Notes: generated from the letters alone by a model not told the origin. A DNA stretch of 64,000 nt from Cinnamomum chago (GCA_038049695.1 CP142460.1:41400501-41464500); one strand, 5' to 3'. Shown: positions 47,058 to 57,350, counted from the first letter of the stretch. Numbers and translations are program-made.

Positions 47058-47422
47058 CATTGCAAAGTTTTAGAATTAAAATCCTTTTTTTTTTGCTCTG
47101 ATTTTTTTTTTTACTTTTATGTTATTTTCATGCATCTTAATAATTATTGCAATTGGTTGGACTAATAATTCTTATGGGGATGCAGTACTTAGATTAGGTT
47201 TCTAGATTAGGATTTTTATTTTTCTTTGGTTGTAATTAATATTTTTTGGACTTGTAATTAATTTTTAATTTAAGTAGGACATTTGATTTGTATAGTTTTT
47301 TTTAGGCTAGAACTAGTCTTCAATAGGACAGGCTTTACATGATTAATTACTCCCTATGGATCGACCTCGGACTTCACCGAGTTATTACTACAATCGAGGC
47401 CTTGCACTTGAGGCTACGATTA
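47058..47422 (+). repeat. Athila 3' LTR, second part
   Basis: It resumes at CATTGCAAAG after the Tat insertion and matches 26009-26370 of the 5' LTR. It ends ACGATTA where the 5' copy ends ACGATCA. At 47423 unrelated pararetroviral sequence begins, so Athila apparently inserted into that locus. The left target duplication lies outside the window. Confidence 0.85.
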
Positions 47423-47850
47423 GAATTGATGACAGTTTTTGGTGAGAATAGATTGTCAGCCCAATTAGTGAGAGTATGAATATGCATAATCTTCATTTTT
47501 GAAAAGGCTTGTTCTCCATCTCTATCTTCATGTGTAATGATAGCACTTTTTGTCTGAATCAGAATTGCTTCATAGTACTTGTGAGAAATATTGGGGGCTT
47601 TTAGAACAAAATGGCAATTTTTTCGGTAGAGTTTTGAGAGAATTTGATCAATTGTAAGGTTCGCATGGATTTTATCATCAAGGAAGAAAAGGGCGAATTC
47701 AAAGATCATAATGTATTGAGATTTTTTGAAAGGACTGGAACGATAGGGTGCTCGCAGCATGGGAGAAGGATTTAAGGCATTGAATTTATTGTTGGAAAGA
47801 ATATTAATTGTATCAATGACTAGATTTTTTCCTTTTCCTCTTGGATGCAT
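47423..47850 (-). pseudogene. Truncated viral frame downstream of RNase H
   Basis: The minus-strand frame opens at ATG 47850 with MHPRGKGKNLVIDTI and runs about 142 codons before Athila LTR sequence interrupts it; the remaining codons to 47374 are LTR. Its position right after RNase H and a Lys-Gly-Lys-rich start parallel the frame at 53527. It may therefore be the beginning of an ORF2-type protein. Function unknown. Confidence 0.5.
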
Positions 47851-48607
47851 CTTTGCTCACCTTGTTTCTACCCTGTAAAAATTCACGAGATAGAAAATCG
47901 GGAAGAGAATTTGAAGAACCTTTTATATAGTCAATGTCGAAATAAAAAATAACAAGTAAAGCTTGCCAGCGAGCAAAAAGCTATTTTGATGCAAGGTTTT
48001 TGACATCATTTTCCAAAACTTCTTTTGCAGATTTGCAATCAATTTGTAAGAGAAATTTTTGATTCAAAATATCACTTTGAAATTTGAGTATGCATGAGAC
48101 TATGGCAATGACTTCTTTCTTTATTGTAGAGTAATTTTTTTGAGTAGCATTTCAAGTGCCTGAATAAAATCTAATAATTTGTTCCTTTGACTGTGCAGTT
48201 CTTTGAAGTAGGATTCCACCAAATCCTATTTCAGAAGCATCTGTTTGGATTATTTTAAATAAATCTGGATTTGGAATATTTAAGCATGGCAATGATTTCA
48301 CTTTTTGTATTGCTTCTGTATGTTGAGGAGTCCATTGTTCTGCTGAATTTTTTAAACATTTTTGTAAAAGATTTCTTTCTTTAGAGAGGTTTTGATAAAA
48401 ATTAGATACATAATTTAGACATCCTAAAAATCTTTGTAATTGTTTTTTATCTGTTATTTCATCAGGGAAATTGACAGCAAATTTGATTACTCTTTCAACA
48501 GGAGTTATCATTTTATTTGATATTTTATATCCAAGAAATTGTATTTCTGTTTGGAAAAGTTTTATTTTTCTTTGAGAAGGACTAAGCCATTTTTCTTTAT
48601 GATCCAT
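47851..48607 (-). pseudogene. Pararetroviral RNase H region
   Basis: The minus-strand frame 48607-48152 includes the RT thumb/connection (LGYKISNKMITP, QRFLGCLNYVSNFY) and the first RNase H Asp (IIQTDASEIGFGGIL). After a TGA the same frame continues with STIKKEVIAIVSCILKF and LQIDCKSAK, then a TAG and DYIKGSSNSLPDFLSRE. This is the RNA-degrading domain of the viral pol. It is broken by at least two stops. Confidence 0.82.
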
Positions 48608-49290
48608 TTGAAAGTCTTTAAATGTTTCTAGTGATCATCAATGGATCTAGGGAAGATTAAAATATCATCAATGTAAACGATTCAGAAATTTTTGTAAGGG
48701 TGAAAGATTTCATTCATCATTTCTTGAAAGGCTGAAGGAGCATTTTTTAGCCCAAAAGGCATGACATTCCATTCGTAATGGTCAAAAGGAACAGTAAAGG
48801 CGGTTTTATAACGATCTTTTTCTTCAACTTGTATCTGCCAAAATCCTGATTTGAGATCAAATTTTGAAAATATAAAGGCTTCATATAAACGAGCAATAAG
48901 ATCTTGTTTATTGGGAATTGGTTATCTGATTGATTAAAGGACTTTATTTAATAGTTTATAATTGATGACGAGGCAAGGAGCCCCTCTTTCCTTCTCAGGA
49001 GCATTTTCAACATAAAAGGCTGCACAACTCCAGGGAGAATGTGATTTGCGGATTAATTTCTTTTGAAGTAAATCTTTAATTTCTTTATCACATAATTCTA
49101 AGAGTCTAGGATTCATTTGAGATGGCCTTGCTTTAGTAGGAATATCTCGTTCATTAAAAGTAGAAATATATTGTAAGGATACTAAATGTTTCTTTCTATG
49201 CCAAAAGGCAGAAGGTATCTCATAACAACATTCTTTTATTAGAGAGGTTTGGAAATTATTAATTTTAGTTTCAAATTCTTTTGATTTTAA
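48608..49290 (-). pseudogene. Pararetroviral reverse transcriptase
   Basis: Minus-strand coding shows HSPWSCAAFYVENA, CLVINYKLLNKVL, KFDLKSGFWQIQVEE, NVMPFGLKNAPSAFQ and the catalytic VYIDDILIF (YIDD at 48664-48675). At least one in-frame TGA lies just before the YIDD segment (about 48689), and a stop follows KVL near 48934. The upstream stretch (IPSAFWHRKKHLVSL) is the usual Caulimoviridae RT lead-in. The enzyme would copy the pregenomic RNA; here it is inactive. Confidence 0.86.
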
Positions 49291-49533
49291 CTAATCCTCA
49301 ATTCGACAGAGATTAATGTCATTTTTAAGATTTTCAATATATTTTTCTTTATTAGATATGAGTAAGTTTATTTGATTGATTTTTCCAAGATTTAAGAGTA
49401 TAGAAACAGGTTGAAAACTAAGATTAGAAGTTTTTTCAGAGGATTTTTCTTTAAGAATTTTTTTTTGAGTAGTAGTATTTATAACATCAATGATGAATTT
49501 GTCGTGAGCACTTAATACATTTATTGAGGAATA

Positions 49534-50200
49534 TCAGGGATGTAATTCATTATTTTCTTCTTGATCAGAGATGTTTTCTTCTAGATGAGTTTGTGAAAGT
49601 GATGTTTTCGAGGTAGAATCTTTTAGGAAGGATTTGTTTGTGGGAGTTGAATATGGAGTTGCATTTAATGTAGTAGTATCTGACTCTTTTGTAACTAGAT
49701 TGAGAGTAGGTTGCGGGAAAATATTTTTTAAAGAATTATTTATGTCTTTATGCTTTATAGTTTCTAAAGGGGGGTGAATAGATTCAACTTTACCATTATC
49801 GGTTTCCCGTGTTTGTGTGGATTTATTAATTGTCATCATTACAGTTCCTTTTTTATTGATTTTTGACGAAAGCCAATCAAAGAAAAGGATATTTTGCCAT
49901 TCTTGACTCATTTGTTCATACCACAATTCTTTTACTTGAGATCTCTCAAATTTAGAGAATTTGGTAAAAAATCATTTTTTCTTTGGATGTTTTAATAAAT
50001 CTTGTTGAAGGAATTGTTTATCAATTTTGAAATCATGTACTTCTTCATTAGATTCATGAATTAAGGAGATTGTATTTATTGAGGCATAAAAATCTGATTC
50101 AGTTAATTTTACTGATTGTATATCTTCAACTTTTGCTTCTGAATAAACGGGAAATCTATGCTTGTAGGATGAATAGAGGGTGATGGAGGAATTGATGTTT
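49534..50200 (-). pseudogene. Polyprotein linker between movement protein and RT
   Basis: The minus-strand coding stretch from about 50150 (YSEAKVEDIQSVKL) to 49534 is Ser/Thr/Asn/Glu-rich and has one internal TGA near 49970. It has no recognisable coat-protein CCHC motif and no D-S-G protease motif. It is probably the C-terminal extension of the movement-protein region. The gap 50201-50563 contains many stops and is degraded coding sequence. Confidence 0.55.
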
Positions 50201-50563
50201 TATGAAAATCAGAAGAGGCCGATTTATAAGATGCAGCTTCTGAAGGGATTGGTCTTTTTGTGGATGAAAAGTATGATCTTGGTGTATTGGCAAAATTTAT
50301 GGTTACTTTTCAAGTTGGATGTTCTGTAATAGATTCAACATCTTCATTAATTAAAGGTGTGTTTGGTTGGGCTTCATCAAGTTCCCATTTTCCAGAAAGA
50401 TTTACATCATCCAAGTTATGAGTTTGGGAGTGGTGACTTTATTCCAAAATTTTGTAAGGAATAAAGTGGCTACTCCTTTGATTTGTGAGGGATAGACTAT
50501 TTCAGGGACAATTGTATTCATTGCTTTATATTAAATTCTGTATACTATTGCAACATTTTGTGA

Positions 50564-51157
50564 TTAGGGTTTCTTATTGCATCCTTGTGTATGTATTCCT
50601 AGAGTGATGGCTTCATGAGCACCGGGATCACTGAGTGATACGGTGAAATTGGGAAAACAATTAAAAAAGGCAGGGCCGTCATGAAGACTAGCTTCTACCA
50701 TCCCGATTAGGGAATCTCTGAATGAAACATGTCTTCTATCTCGAACATATGCGAGACAGGATGTATTCAAACCAAGTCTAGTTAATGGCTTTACGGCAAC
50801 TTGAACAAGTACTATATGCATGTATTTGTATTTTGATTTATGGATTTCAATTTTTTCTGCAGGAATAAAATGTAAATTTTCTTCATTTTGTTGTATTGAG
50901 AGGGTTTCTTCAACCGTCTTTATTACATAATTTGATTTTTGTATGAAAGATCCTTCTTTATAAATTTCTTTTAAAGAAACTTTAGGTATTGTCCAATCTT
51001 GGATTGATTTTTCTATATCATCAAAACTTATTTCTTCTAGATTTTTAATTGAAATTTTATTTATTATTGGCATGATGGATGATGATGTAGAAGAAGAATT
51101 AGAAGCTATGTCAGAAGATGAATTTCTTCTTAATGATCTAAAAATTCCAGACATCAT
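50564..51157 (-). pseudogene. Pararetroviral movement protein region
   Basis: 197 codons from ATG 51157, about 385 bases downstream of the primer site. After a Ser/Asn-rich start, residues about 105-185 show the conserved movement-protein core of Caulimoviridae: VKPLTRLGLNTSCLAYVRD, SFRDSLIGMVEASLHDGPAF and FNCFPNFTVSLSDPGAHEAI. Movement proteins let virus pass through plasmodesmata. The frame stops at 50564, short of the usual polyprotein, and the following sequence is full of stops. It is therefore a relic. Confidence 0.85.
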
Positions 51158-51540
51158 TAATTAAATATTATCACTAATCAGAATGATTGGTGGCCTGTCA
51201 ACTGTTTACACCACAAAGCCCTAAACGCTCTCCTAGCTAATGGGCAACAAAGGCTACGCGACAAGGGGGCCTCGGACCCAAATCACTCCTTTTAGCAACA
51301 ACAACCAATTAACTCTGTCTAGTCAAGTTAGATCAAAAATCAGAAATGCAACTAACTAACATAAATTCAATTCTACGATGCAATCAACAAACAAATAACC
51401 AAAGAAAGAAAGTGACATGATGCATGCAAAATTTTTGAAAATAAATTGAAATAATTGAAAGCTTGGAAATCTATAGAAATTGAGACAGAAATTGATACTT
51501 CATTGATAAAAATATTCTTACAAGGAGAGAAGACTGGGAT

Positions 51541-51553
51541 GGCTCCGATACCA
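51541..51553 (-). other. Pararetroviral primer binding site
   Basis: Minus-strand TGGTATCGGAGCC differs by one base from the tRNA-Met site TGGTATCAGAGCC seen in the array. It lies between the TATA box and the movement protein, as expected for the minus-strand primer site that defines the genome origin in Caulimoviridae. Confidence 0.82.
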
Positions 51554-51684
51554 AATGGAAGAGACCGGGATCGAACCAGTAAACTCTCAGTAAGACTGAA
51601 TTGAAATAAAGGAAAGAAAACGGAAGATTTACTAGTGTAGTGTTGAGGTTGTTCTGGATGATGTGAGACAAGGGCTCACATTCC

Positions 51685-51694
51685 CTATTTATAG
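51685..51694 (-). promoter_or_regulatory. Pararetroviral TATA box
   Basis: Minus-strand CTATAAATAG lies about 130 bases upstream of the primer site and about 530 upstream of the movement-protein ATG. This is where the pregenomic promoter of such viruses would sit. Activity is inference. Confidence 0.6.
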
Positions 51695-52396
51695 ACTTTC
51701 ATACTGAATTACATTTGAAATGTATTTGAGATCCGCAATGGGATAAGATGTATACGTCATTTGCACTGTATCAATGTTGCATATAATATGCATTACTGTT
51801 GCATATAATATGCATTACTGTTGCTGCTGCATGAGTGAACTGTATTACTGACTTCATTGCTGATGGACTTCATTGCTATTACTACTGCATGCGTCTAACA
51901 GTCGGCTGATAAATTTATTTTTGTATTCGCTGTAGGGTGCAGATTGTACTGTATGATCTACAGAGACTGTGGTGGCTGCATGGACTTGTAGCTGTATTGT
52001 TGACTTTGAATTCTAAAACTCTTTATTTGGCATAGTGCTATAGACTACTCTAGCTCACAAAAGTGGACTTTTGGTAGTTTTTTATATTTTTTCAAATGAT
52101 AGCATTCGGATGGGCATTATTTTAATGAATTGTTTATAAGGACAAAATAATGACATGTACTTATGTCTTTACTTTATATTGTCTAGAAATTGATGGCGGG
52201 TGCATTCTTGATATAGGAACTTTATTGCTTGCAGGACACATGGTTGCATGGGGATAGCTGTGCTGACTTGAGGACTGCATTGAGAATTGCATTTCGAACA
52301 TCTGTATTGCTGAATCAATACTGCATGGGAAGTGATGAAGACTGCATTTGATGGCGAGATCCGCATTGAAATTTGCAGGAGATGCATTTGTAAAGA
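51695..52396 (-). other. Pararetroviral intergenic/promoter region
   Basis: About 0.7 kb between the ORF2-type frame and the TATA box, without a convincing gene. It contains a short direct repeat of TGTTGCATATAATATGCATTAC (about 51774-51821 on the + strand; 22 bases, repeated twice back to back). Promoter and polyadenylation signals are expected here but I do not assign single sites. Confidence 0.6.
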
Positions 52397-53527
52397 CTAT
52401 ATGTGGAGGAATTGCTGCAAGTGCTGGTGGTTGAGGACTGGGAGTCCATACTCCATAGTCATTTTCTCTTTGGAAGAGCTTGATAAACTTTCTCTTTGTT
52501 CTTTCAGTAACATGAAGAGATGATGCATCTTGAAATGTTTCAAGAATTTATCAAGGACTGTATGGCCAGCTCGAAAGGGATCATAATAAACGAATGTATC
52601 ATCCGTAAGATCTTCATCAATGCATACTACACGACGACCATCGCTCCAAAGTCCCTTAAATTCAAGATGTCTTTTGAGATTGATGAATCTTTGATTTTGA
52701 TCTACTTGAATATTGTAGAATTGTAGACGCTCTAGGCTGTAACTGAGATCTATAGCATTTGAGGATTCAAATTGTGCTGCTTGATTCCAATTTCGATCAG
52801 GTTGATGTTCATAATCATTGATTGGCACGCTGTATTTTTGACAAAATAAATCTCCGTCTTCATAATTCATAATGATCCATAATTGATATGGTTGATAAAA
52901 TCAGAATTCATCTCTTTCTCCAACAGTGGAAGAGATTGTCATGAGAAGATTGCGTTTGGGGATGCCAAGACAACTGAGAGCATATTTGACAATTGCAGGC
53001 AACTGTCGATGAATTGCTTGATTGTTTCTGTCGAGAATGAATCGATGAACTAGACCTTGTTCAATATAAGAAATATCAAGTTCTTCAGCGGGTAAGAACA
53101 TCTTTGGAAAACCAGTGGCCCAGCTGAGATAGGATGCTTGATTAATTAATCGTTCCACTATCTGGCAAGAGAGAGTTTCCTCTCTAATTCTTGCAGCTAA
53201 ATCATCTGGAAGAGTATCAACCCTTTCCAGGATTTGTTATCTGTATTCAATTGGAGGGAGGGATGATGATGCACATTGTTGTTCAAGCATTTGAATATTT
53301 GATTCCAAATATTTGATATGGTTGGACAAATCAGCGAGGTGCTTTCGCATTAGAAAATTACATTGGCCAGTAAGGCATGCACTCCAAATGTTATCAATAA
53401 GGGTTTGAGAAGCAGCAGAGGGTGTTGGATAGAAGGATGGAAAAGGTATTTGAACTAGTTCTTCATTAACAGGAACAAAGGCTTTATCTAAATCTATGGG
53501 TTGTTTGCCTTTATCCTTAGAAGCCAT
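52397..53527 (-). pseudogene. Viral ORF2-type frame of unknown function
   Basis: One minus-strand frame from ATG 53527 to 52397, about 376 codons, broken by a TAA at about 53237 and a TGA at about 52901; the same frame resumes after each. The start is MASKDKGKQPIDLDK, followed by a Pro-rich stretch. A later part has YYDPFRAGHTVLDKFLKHF. It begins 95 bases after the protease frame ends. A second ORF of unknown function is a feature of florendoviruses, which fits. No domain is recognised. Confidence 0.6.
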
Positions 53528-53621
53528 GACTGGTTCCCTAGGGGAAGAGGAATAAATTAGTTATGAAATATCTTTATTGATGCAATGAAACTGCGTTTTG
53601 GAAATATGAAGATGTATGCAA

Positions 53622-54359
53622 TTAAATAGTAATTCCATTTATTCTTCCAAGCCTTGGGCTTTCTATGAATTCAAATTTTATAGGCTTATCATCAATTAAT
53701 GTATGAATTCCATCGGTATTTACGGAAAATGGTTGAATTTTTAATAAGAAAGGCGTCCCCAAGATGACATCATTTGTTAATGTTTTTGTCACAGCAAAGG
53801 AAGTTTGGATGCATTTTCCATTTTTACAGATATGAGCATTTGGAATCTTACAATTGACTATTATATTCTTTCCATTTGCAGTGCCAATAGTGTATTTTTT
53901 TATTTTTTCAAAATATTTTGTTGGAATTAATCCTTCGCGGATGCATTTTACATCTGCGCCGCTGTCAATTAAACAGTCAACAGATAAATTAAATTCCTTG
54001 ATTTTTAGAGTTCTAGTTGTATACCATTTATAATAATGATATTTGGTGATGGAATTTACGAATTCTTGAATTTCATCGTCAAATTCTTTTTCTAAATTAG
54101 AATCTTCTTGATTATTTGAGCTGAATTCTTTACCTAATTCAAGGATTTCAATTCTTGTTTTTAATTTAGCAATTTCTTTAGTTGCTTCTTCTTTTAATTT
54201 TGCAATTTCATGTTTTGTTTCATTAACTTCATTTTGGAGATCTAGAAGGGTTAAAGGTTTTGAAGAGCTAGGTTTTTGGGAAAGAATATCTTTCATAGAA
54301 ATTGATTGAAAATCTTTATTTTTCTTAGAGGTTTTTTCAGTAGATTTATCTTCAAGCAT
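53622..54359 (-). pseudogene. Viral protease-bearing frame
   Basis: 245 codons from ATG 54359 with no internal stop. Residues about 40-72 form a charged coiled coil (NEVNETKHEIAKLKEEATKE). The aspartic protease follows, with catalytic CLIDSGADVKCI near residues 130-140 and NDVILGTPFLLK near residue 200. It ends with its own stop instead of running into RT. The upstream coat-protein part is not seen; sequence identity to virus is lost above about 54415. The intact frame is notable beside its broken neighbours, but with upstream parts missing I treat it as a fragment. Confidence 0.8.
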
Positions 54360-54415
54360 TTTTCTATAATATTTTTTCTTTTCTTCTTCAGTGGAAATGT
54401 TGCTAAATTAAAAAC

Positions 54416-54610
54416 AAAAGGATCTTTATAAAATGCTCATAACTTGGGATGACATGTACTTATCTCTTCCAAATCACGACAGGGCAGTCGAGGCCCCACT
54501 TGAAAACTGCGCAAATCCCTAATCGATGATGGGAATACACACTTAAATAGATAACAATCAAAATCAATCAATTTTCTATCCATAAACCGTGTGAATCACA
54601 CAAGAGACAA
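54416..54610. other. Unassigned sequence right of the viral locus
   Basis: No coding or repeat signal is recognised. On the minus strand TTTTTAATTTAG at about 54400-54411 looks like a splice acceptor just before the viral frame; this could be chance. Confidence 0.35.
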
Positions 54611-54886
54611 CTACAAGAACCCACACTCCACAAAAATACGACTCGCATACCACATGTTCGACGATATGCACAAGAGAACGAAAAAAAACACACACACACA
54701 CAAGGCTAGAATCTTAGGAACTATACTAAAGAGAGATGGAAATGCCGAAATGGAATTCACCTCCACAGACCACACCGTTCCGAAGCGCTGGAAAATCACA
54801 AAAAGCTCAGAGTCGTCGAAGATTATGGTTTGCAGACTGCAGTAACATTCATTGATGATATCAGTCTCGCTTGCATTTTTAGGCAT
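54611..54886 (-). CDS. Candidate host exon, product unknown
   Basis: Minus-strand ATG at 54886 opens MPKNASETDIINECYCSLQT, whose mixed composition is unlike nearby low-complexity frames. A donor-like GAG|GTGAAT lies inside (near 54760), so only the first 40-odd codons may be exon. Upstream on the same strand are a telobox-like AAACCCTAAA motif (about 54976-54985 on the + strand), a CT-rich tract and a donor-like CAG|GTAACT near 55088, as at the 5' end of a plant gene with a leader intron. I do not recognise the protein. Chance is a real alternative. Confidence 0.3.
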   Translation of the reverse strand: MPKNASETDIINECYCSLQTIIFDDSELFVIFQRFGTVWSVEVNSISAFPSLFSIVPKILALCVCVFFFVLLCISSNMWYASRIFVECGFL

Positions 54887-55027
54887 CTGGTCATTTCACT
54901 TCTTCCTTAAAAATATCGTTTGGAAATTGGAAGTCTGAAATCATCACTTCAAATGAAAAAAGAAAAACTAAAACATAAACCCTAAAGTGCAAAGGAGAAA
55001 GAGAGGAAACTGCACAAACCTAGCCAG

Positions 55028-55084
55028 GGAGGGAGAGGGGGGGGGGGGGGAGAAGCTACAGAGAGAGGGAGAGGGAGAGAGAGT
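55028..55084. repeat. Purine-rich low-complexity tract
   Basis: A G-run of about 15 bases followed by GAGAGAGGGAGAGGGAGAG. On the minus strand this is a CT-rich leader- or intron-like tract next to the candidate donor at 55088. Confidence 0.85.
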
Positions 55085-55198
55085 TACCTGAACCTGAACG
55101 GCTGAAGTTGAACCGTCAAAGCCTCGAAGCGCCGGAAGAACGGAAGAGGCGAAGAGGGAAGTTCGAAAGAGCCAAAGAGGAACTTGGGGTTCTTTTTT

Positions 55199-55418
55199 TT
55201 CGTTCTTCCTTTTTGACCTGGGGGAGCATTTTCTTGATGTGGGGCGTGGGCCAAGGCCCAATGTATTTGAAGGCGAATTTGGAATGACCGCCCTAGGTCT
55301 AGAGTTTTTTTTTTCATTCTCCCCTTTTGACCTGGGGCGAGTCTTTTAATTGATGTGGGGTGTGGGCCAAGGCCCAATTACTATTGAAGAGGAATTTGTA
55401 ATTTGACCTGGGGCGACC
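55199..55418. repeat. Tandem repeat, 114-bp spacing
   Basis: Two copies of a segment with TTTTGACCTGGGG...TGATGTGGGG.GTGGGCCAAGGCCCAAT begin with GACCTG at 55215 and 55329. A third, partial copy starts at 55405. GGGCCAAGGCCC within it is a short dyad. No gene. Confidence 0.75.
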
Positions 55419-55449
55419 ATATAACGGTCAGTCTGCCTCTGTCGACAAC

Positions 55450-56122
55450 AGAATTATAATGACATGCCTCCTTCTCCGTCTCCTCCATCTGACTAGCCTT
55501 TCTTGGGTCTTTTAGCCACATGTGTTTATATTGGTTCTCCTCGTTTTGGTGGTGTTGTTTTGGCTTGTGGCTGCCCCTCCTCTGTTTTTGAAAAACTCAT
55601 TATGTTTACTGTCTATGGATGTTTACTCTAACTTGAAATGGATCAATTTTTTGTATGAATGTTTCTATGGTATTAATCATTAAATGCTTTTATACTTTCA
55701 TTGTCTCTTCTCTATTGCATTATTGTCTGTCTTTTATACGTCCATGGTTATTATATCTTTATCAATTTGTGACAAAAAGGAGGAGAGAGGTTTCCCAAGT
55801 TTGTAGGTACAAATTGAGGGGGAGGATTTATCTCCATTTCCCATGCATTTAATTTGTCTGTTTTATTCTAACAAGAGAAAAGATTCCCTCTTTTTGGTCT
55901 GTGTTTGTTAGTGTTGTGCTTCTACAGGAACATCTTCTCAATCTCAAATGAAGAGCTTTTTATACAAGTCTTGATTCCTTTTTGCTCTTGTATTTGTATT
56001 TCAGTTGTAAAAGGTCATGTACCTTGTGTATGGATGTTCTTTGAGTTGTAATAGATATCTCTTGTAATCTTGTATTAGTTAGATGGTTTTGTCACAAAAT
56101 TGACAAATGGGGAGATTATTAG
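55450..56122 (+). mobile_element. 3' internal end of a copia-type element
   Basis: No coding domain remains. Purine tracts GAGGGGGAGGA (about 55816) and AAATGGGGAGATTATT (56105-56120) are arranged as in the untranslated end of SIRE-like copia elements, and the second abuts the LTR at 56123. The left boundary is uncertain and the 5' part of the element is missing. Confidence 0.6.
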
Positions 56123-57350
56123 TGTCACATTTCTGTGAGCACTGTGTTTGTATTGTCAATTCCGTGCCAATGTGTTCCGAAGATCTTATCTCTCGAAGTG
56201 TGTCAAGAAAGATCTATTTCAAGAGATTCATCAAGCTTTTGGAAGGCCTAGATTCATCCAGATAACCTCCTTTCGTGTGCCAACCATCTCAGATATTTCA
56301 GACTCAAAACCGTTTCCTCTCTGGACCCTTGGAAGCCTTGGTTTAAAAACTGTTTTCAAACTATTTTCTTCACATTCTGTTCTGTCTAGAATAAGGAGGT
56401 TCGGTGACCTTGCGGTCACCTTGCGGCTAGCCTCTTTGCAAAAAGAGGCTAACCGCCAGGTAACCGAAATCCCTCGGCTACATTTCCAGAATGCCTCTCA
56501 GCTGTTGAGGGAGTTCGGCCACCCTGCGGTTACCTTTCGGCTAACCGCCATGTGGGCTGACGACTAACCGCCAGGCAACCGAACTTCACAGTTACTTTTC
56601 CAGAATGCACCATGTTTTTGGAAAGTAAATTCGGTCACCCAGCGGTCACATCACGATTAACCGCCAAGGCCACCTATAGCTAACCGCAAGCTGACCGAAT
56701 TAGAAAAAGTAGCCGTTACATCAGAACAATTGAAATGAGGCTAGCCGAACTGTCGAGAGGTTAGCCACCATAACTAGCCATTGGGAACTTTTCTATATAT
56801 TTCTGGAGCACATTTTTGAGAGCTTGTTTGACTTATTTTTCTCTATCTATTCTAAGCTCTCAAACCCTCTTCCAAACACATTTAAACCTTATCTAGAAAA
56901 TGTATGAGTTGTTTTAGCTCCAAGATAAGTGTGAATGGAAGAAAGGCTTCTAGGTTGATTTCCAAAATGTGTGTGGGGGATTAGATCTGTGTGATCGAAC
57001 CTCGTTACCAAAATTGTGTTGTGTAAGTGATTGAATTCATTACTTGTGTAGTTTTGATTCATCATAGTGGAACCAAGGGACTTAATGACCCTTGCGAGTG
57101 GATGTAGGACATGGTCCGAACCACTATAAATCTGTGTGCATCTCTTTATGTTGCTTGTCTCAATGTCTTGATCTAGTCTCATATGCTATCTTTAACATTG
57201 AACATTGCTTTTTGCACTCACTTTGTCTACACAGCACTTATTTACTTTGACATCTTGTTTAATAAATTAAAAAGTGGTAATGAGATTTCATAGTCCTATT
57301 CACCCCCCCCCCCCTCTAGGACTTGTACATTGGCCCCGGGTGCACTTTCA
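56123..57350 (+). repeat. Copia-type 3' LTR (1228 bp), related to the array LTR
   Basis: It runs from TGTCACATTTC to GTGCACTTTCA. Near its end it has ATTCACCCCCCC...CTCTAGG as in the array LTR. Upstream of a TATA box it has GCGGTTA/GGTCACC-rich inverted repeats and a sequence like the array's (CTAGCCATTGGGAACTTTT against CTAGCCGTTGGCAACTTTT). It is a different family member, strongly diverged. No tRNA-Met site follows, consistent with a 3' LTR. Frames inside are not convincing genes. Confidence 0.75.
56402..56800 (+). promoter_or_regulatory. Inverted-repeat cluster and TATA box of the 56.1-kb LTR
   Basis: GGTGACC-TTGC-GGTCACC (56403-56420) is a perfect inverted repeat. Next to it, 56424-56454 forms a 14-bp stem with one mismatch around a 2-3-base loop. 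Further GGTTACC, GGTCACC and GCGGTTA-type motifs follow to about 56700. TATATAT at 56793-56800 is the likely TATA box. Confidence 0.6.

Larger units (their letters stand above)
25545..47422 (+). mobile_element. Athila-type Ty3/gypsy element, decayed and nested
   Basis: The + strand element has an LTR remnant, a TGGCGCCGTTGCC-type primer site, Athila-style gag, protease, RT, RNase H and integrase, a G-rich polypurine tract and a 3' LTR starting TGTGATAAG. It is inactive: gag has lost knuckle cysteines and pol has stops, frameshifts and a deletion. The 3' LTR is split by the Tat element (35654-47052). The 5' LTR is interrupted by the array. Many 5'/3' LTR differences make it older than the array. 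Confidence 0.9.
47423..54415 (-). mobile_element. Endogenous Caulimoviridae locus, florendovirus-like, decayed
   Basis: On the minus strand, from high to low coordinates, there are: a protease-bearing frame, a second frame of unknown function, a promoter region with TATA box, a tRNA-Met primer site, a movement-protein domain, RT, RNase H and the start of another frame, cut by the Athila LTR at 47423. There are no LTRs. The movement protein and tRNA-Met primer site place it in Caulimoviridae. All coding parts carry stops or shifts. The split order (protease apart from movement protein-RT) is discussed as a finding. Genus assignment is inference. Confidence 0.85.

Noticed and set aside
51471..51671. 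66-codon minus-strand frame in the pararetroviral leader
   Set aside because: It overlaps the primer site and has no domain. Short leader ORFs are common in this family, but nothing supports this one as a product.
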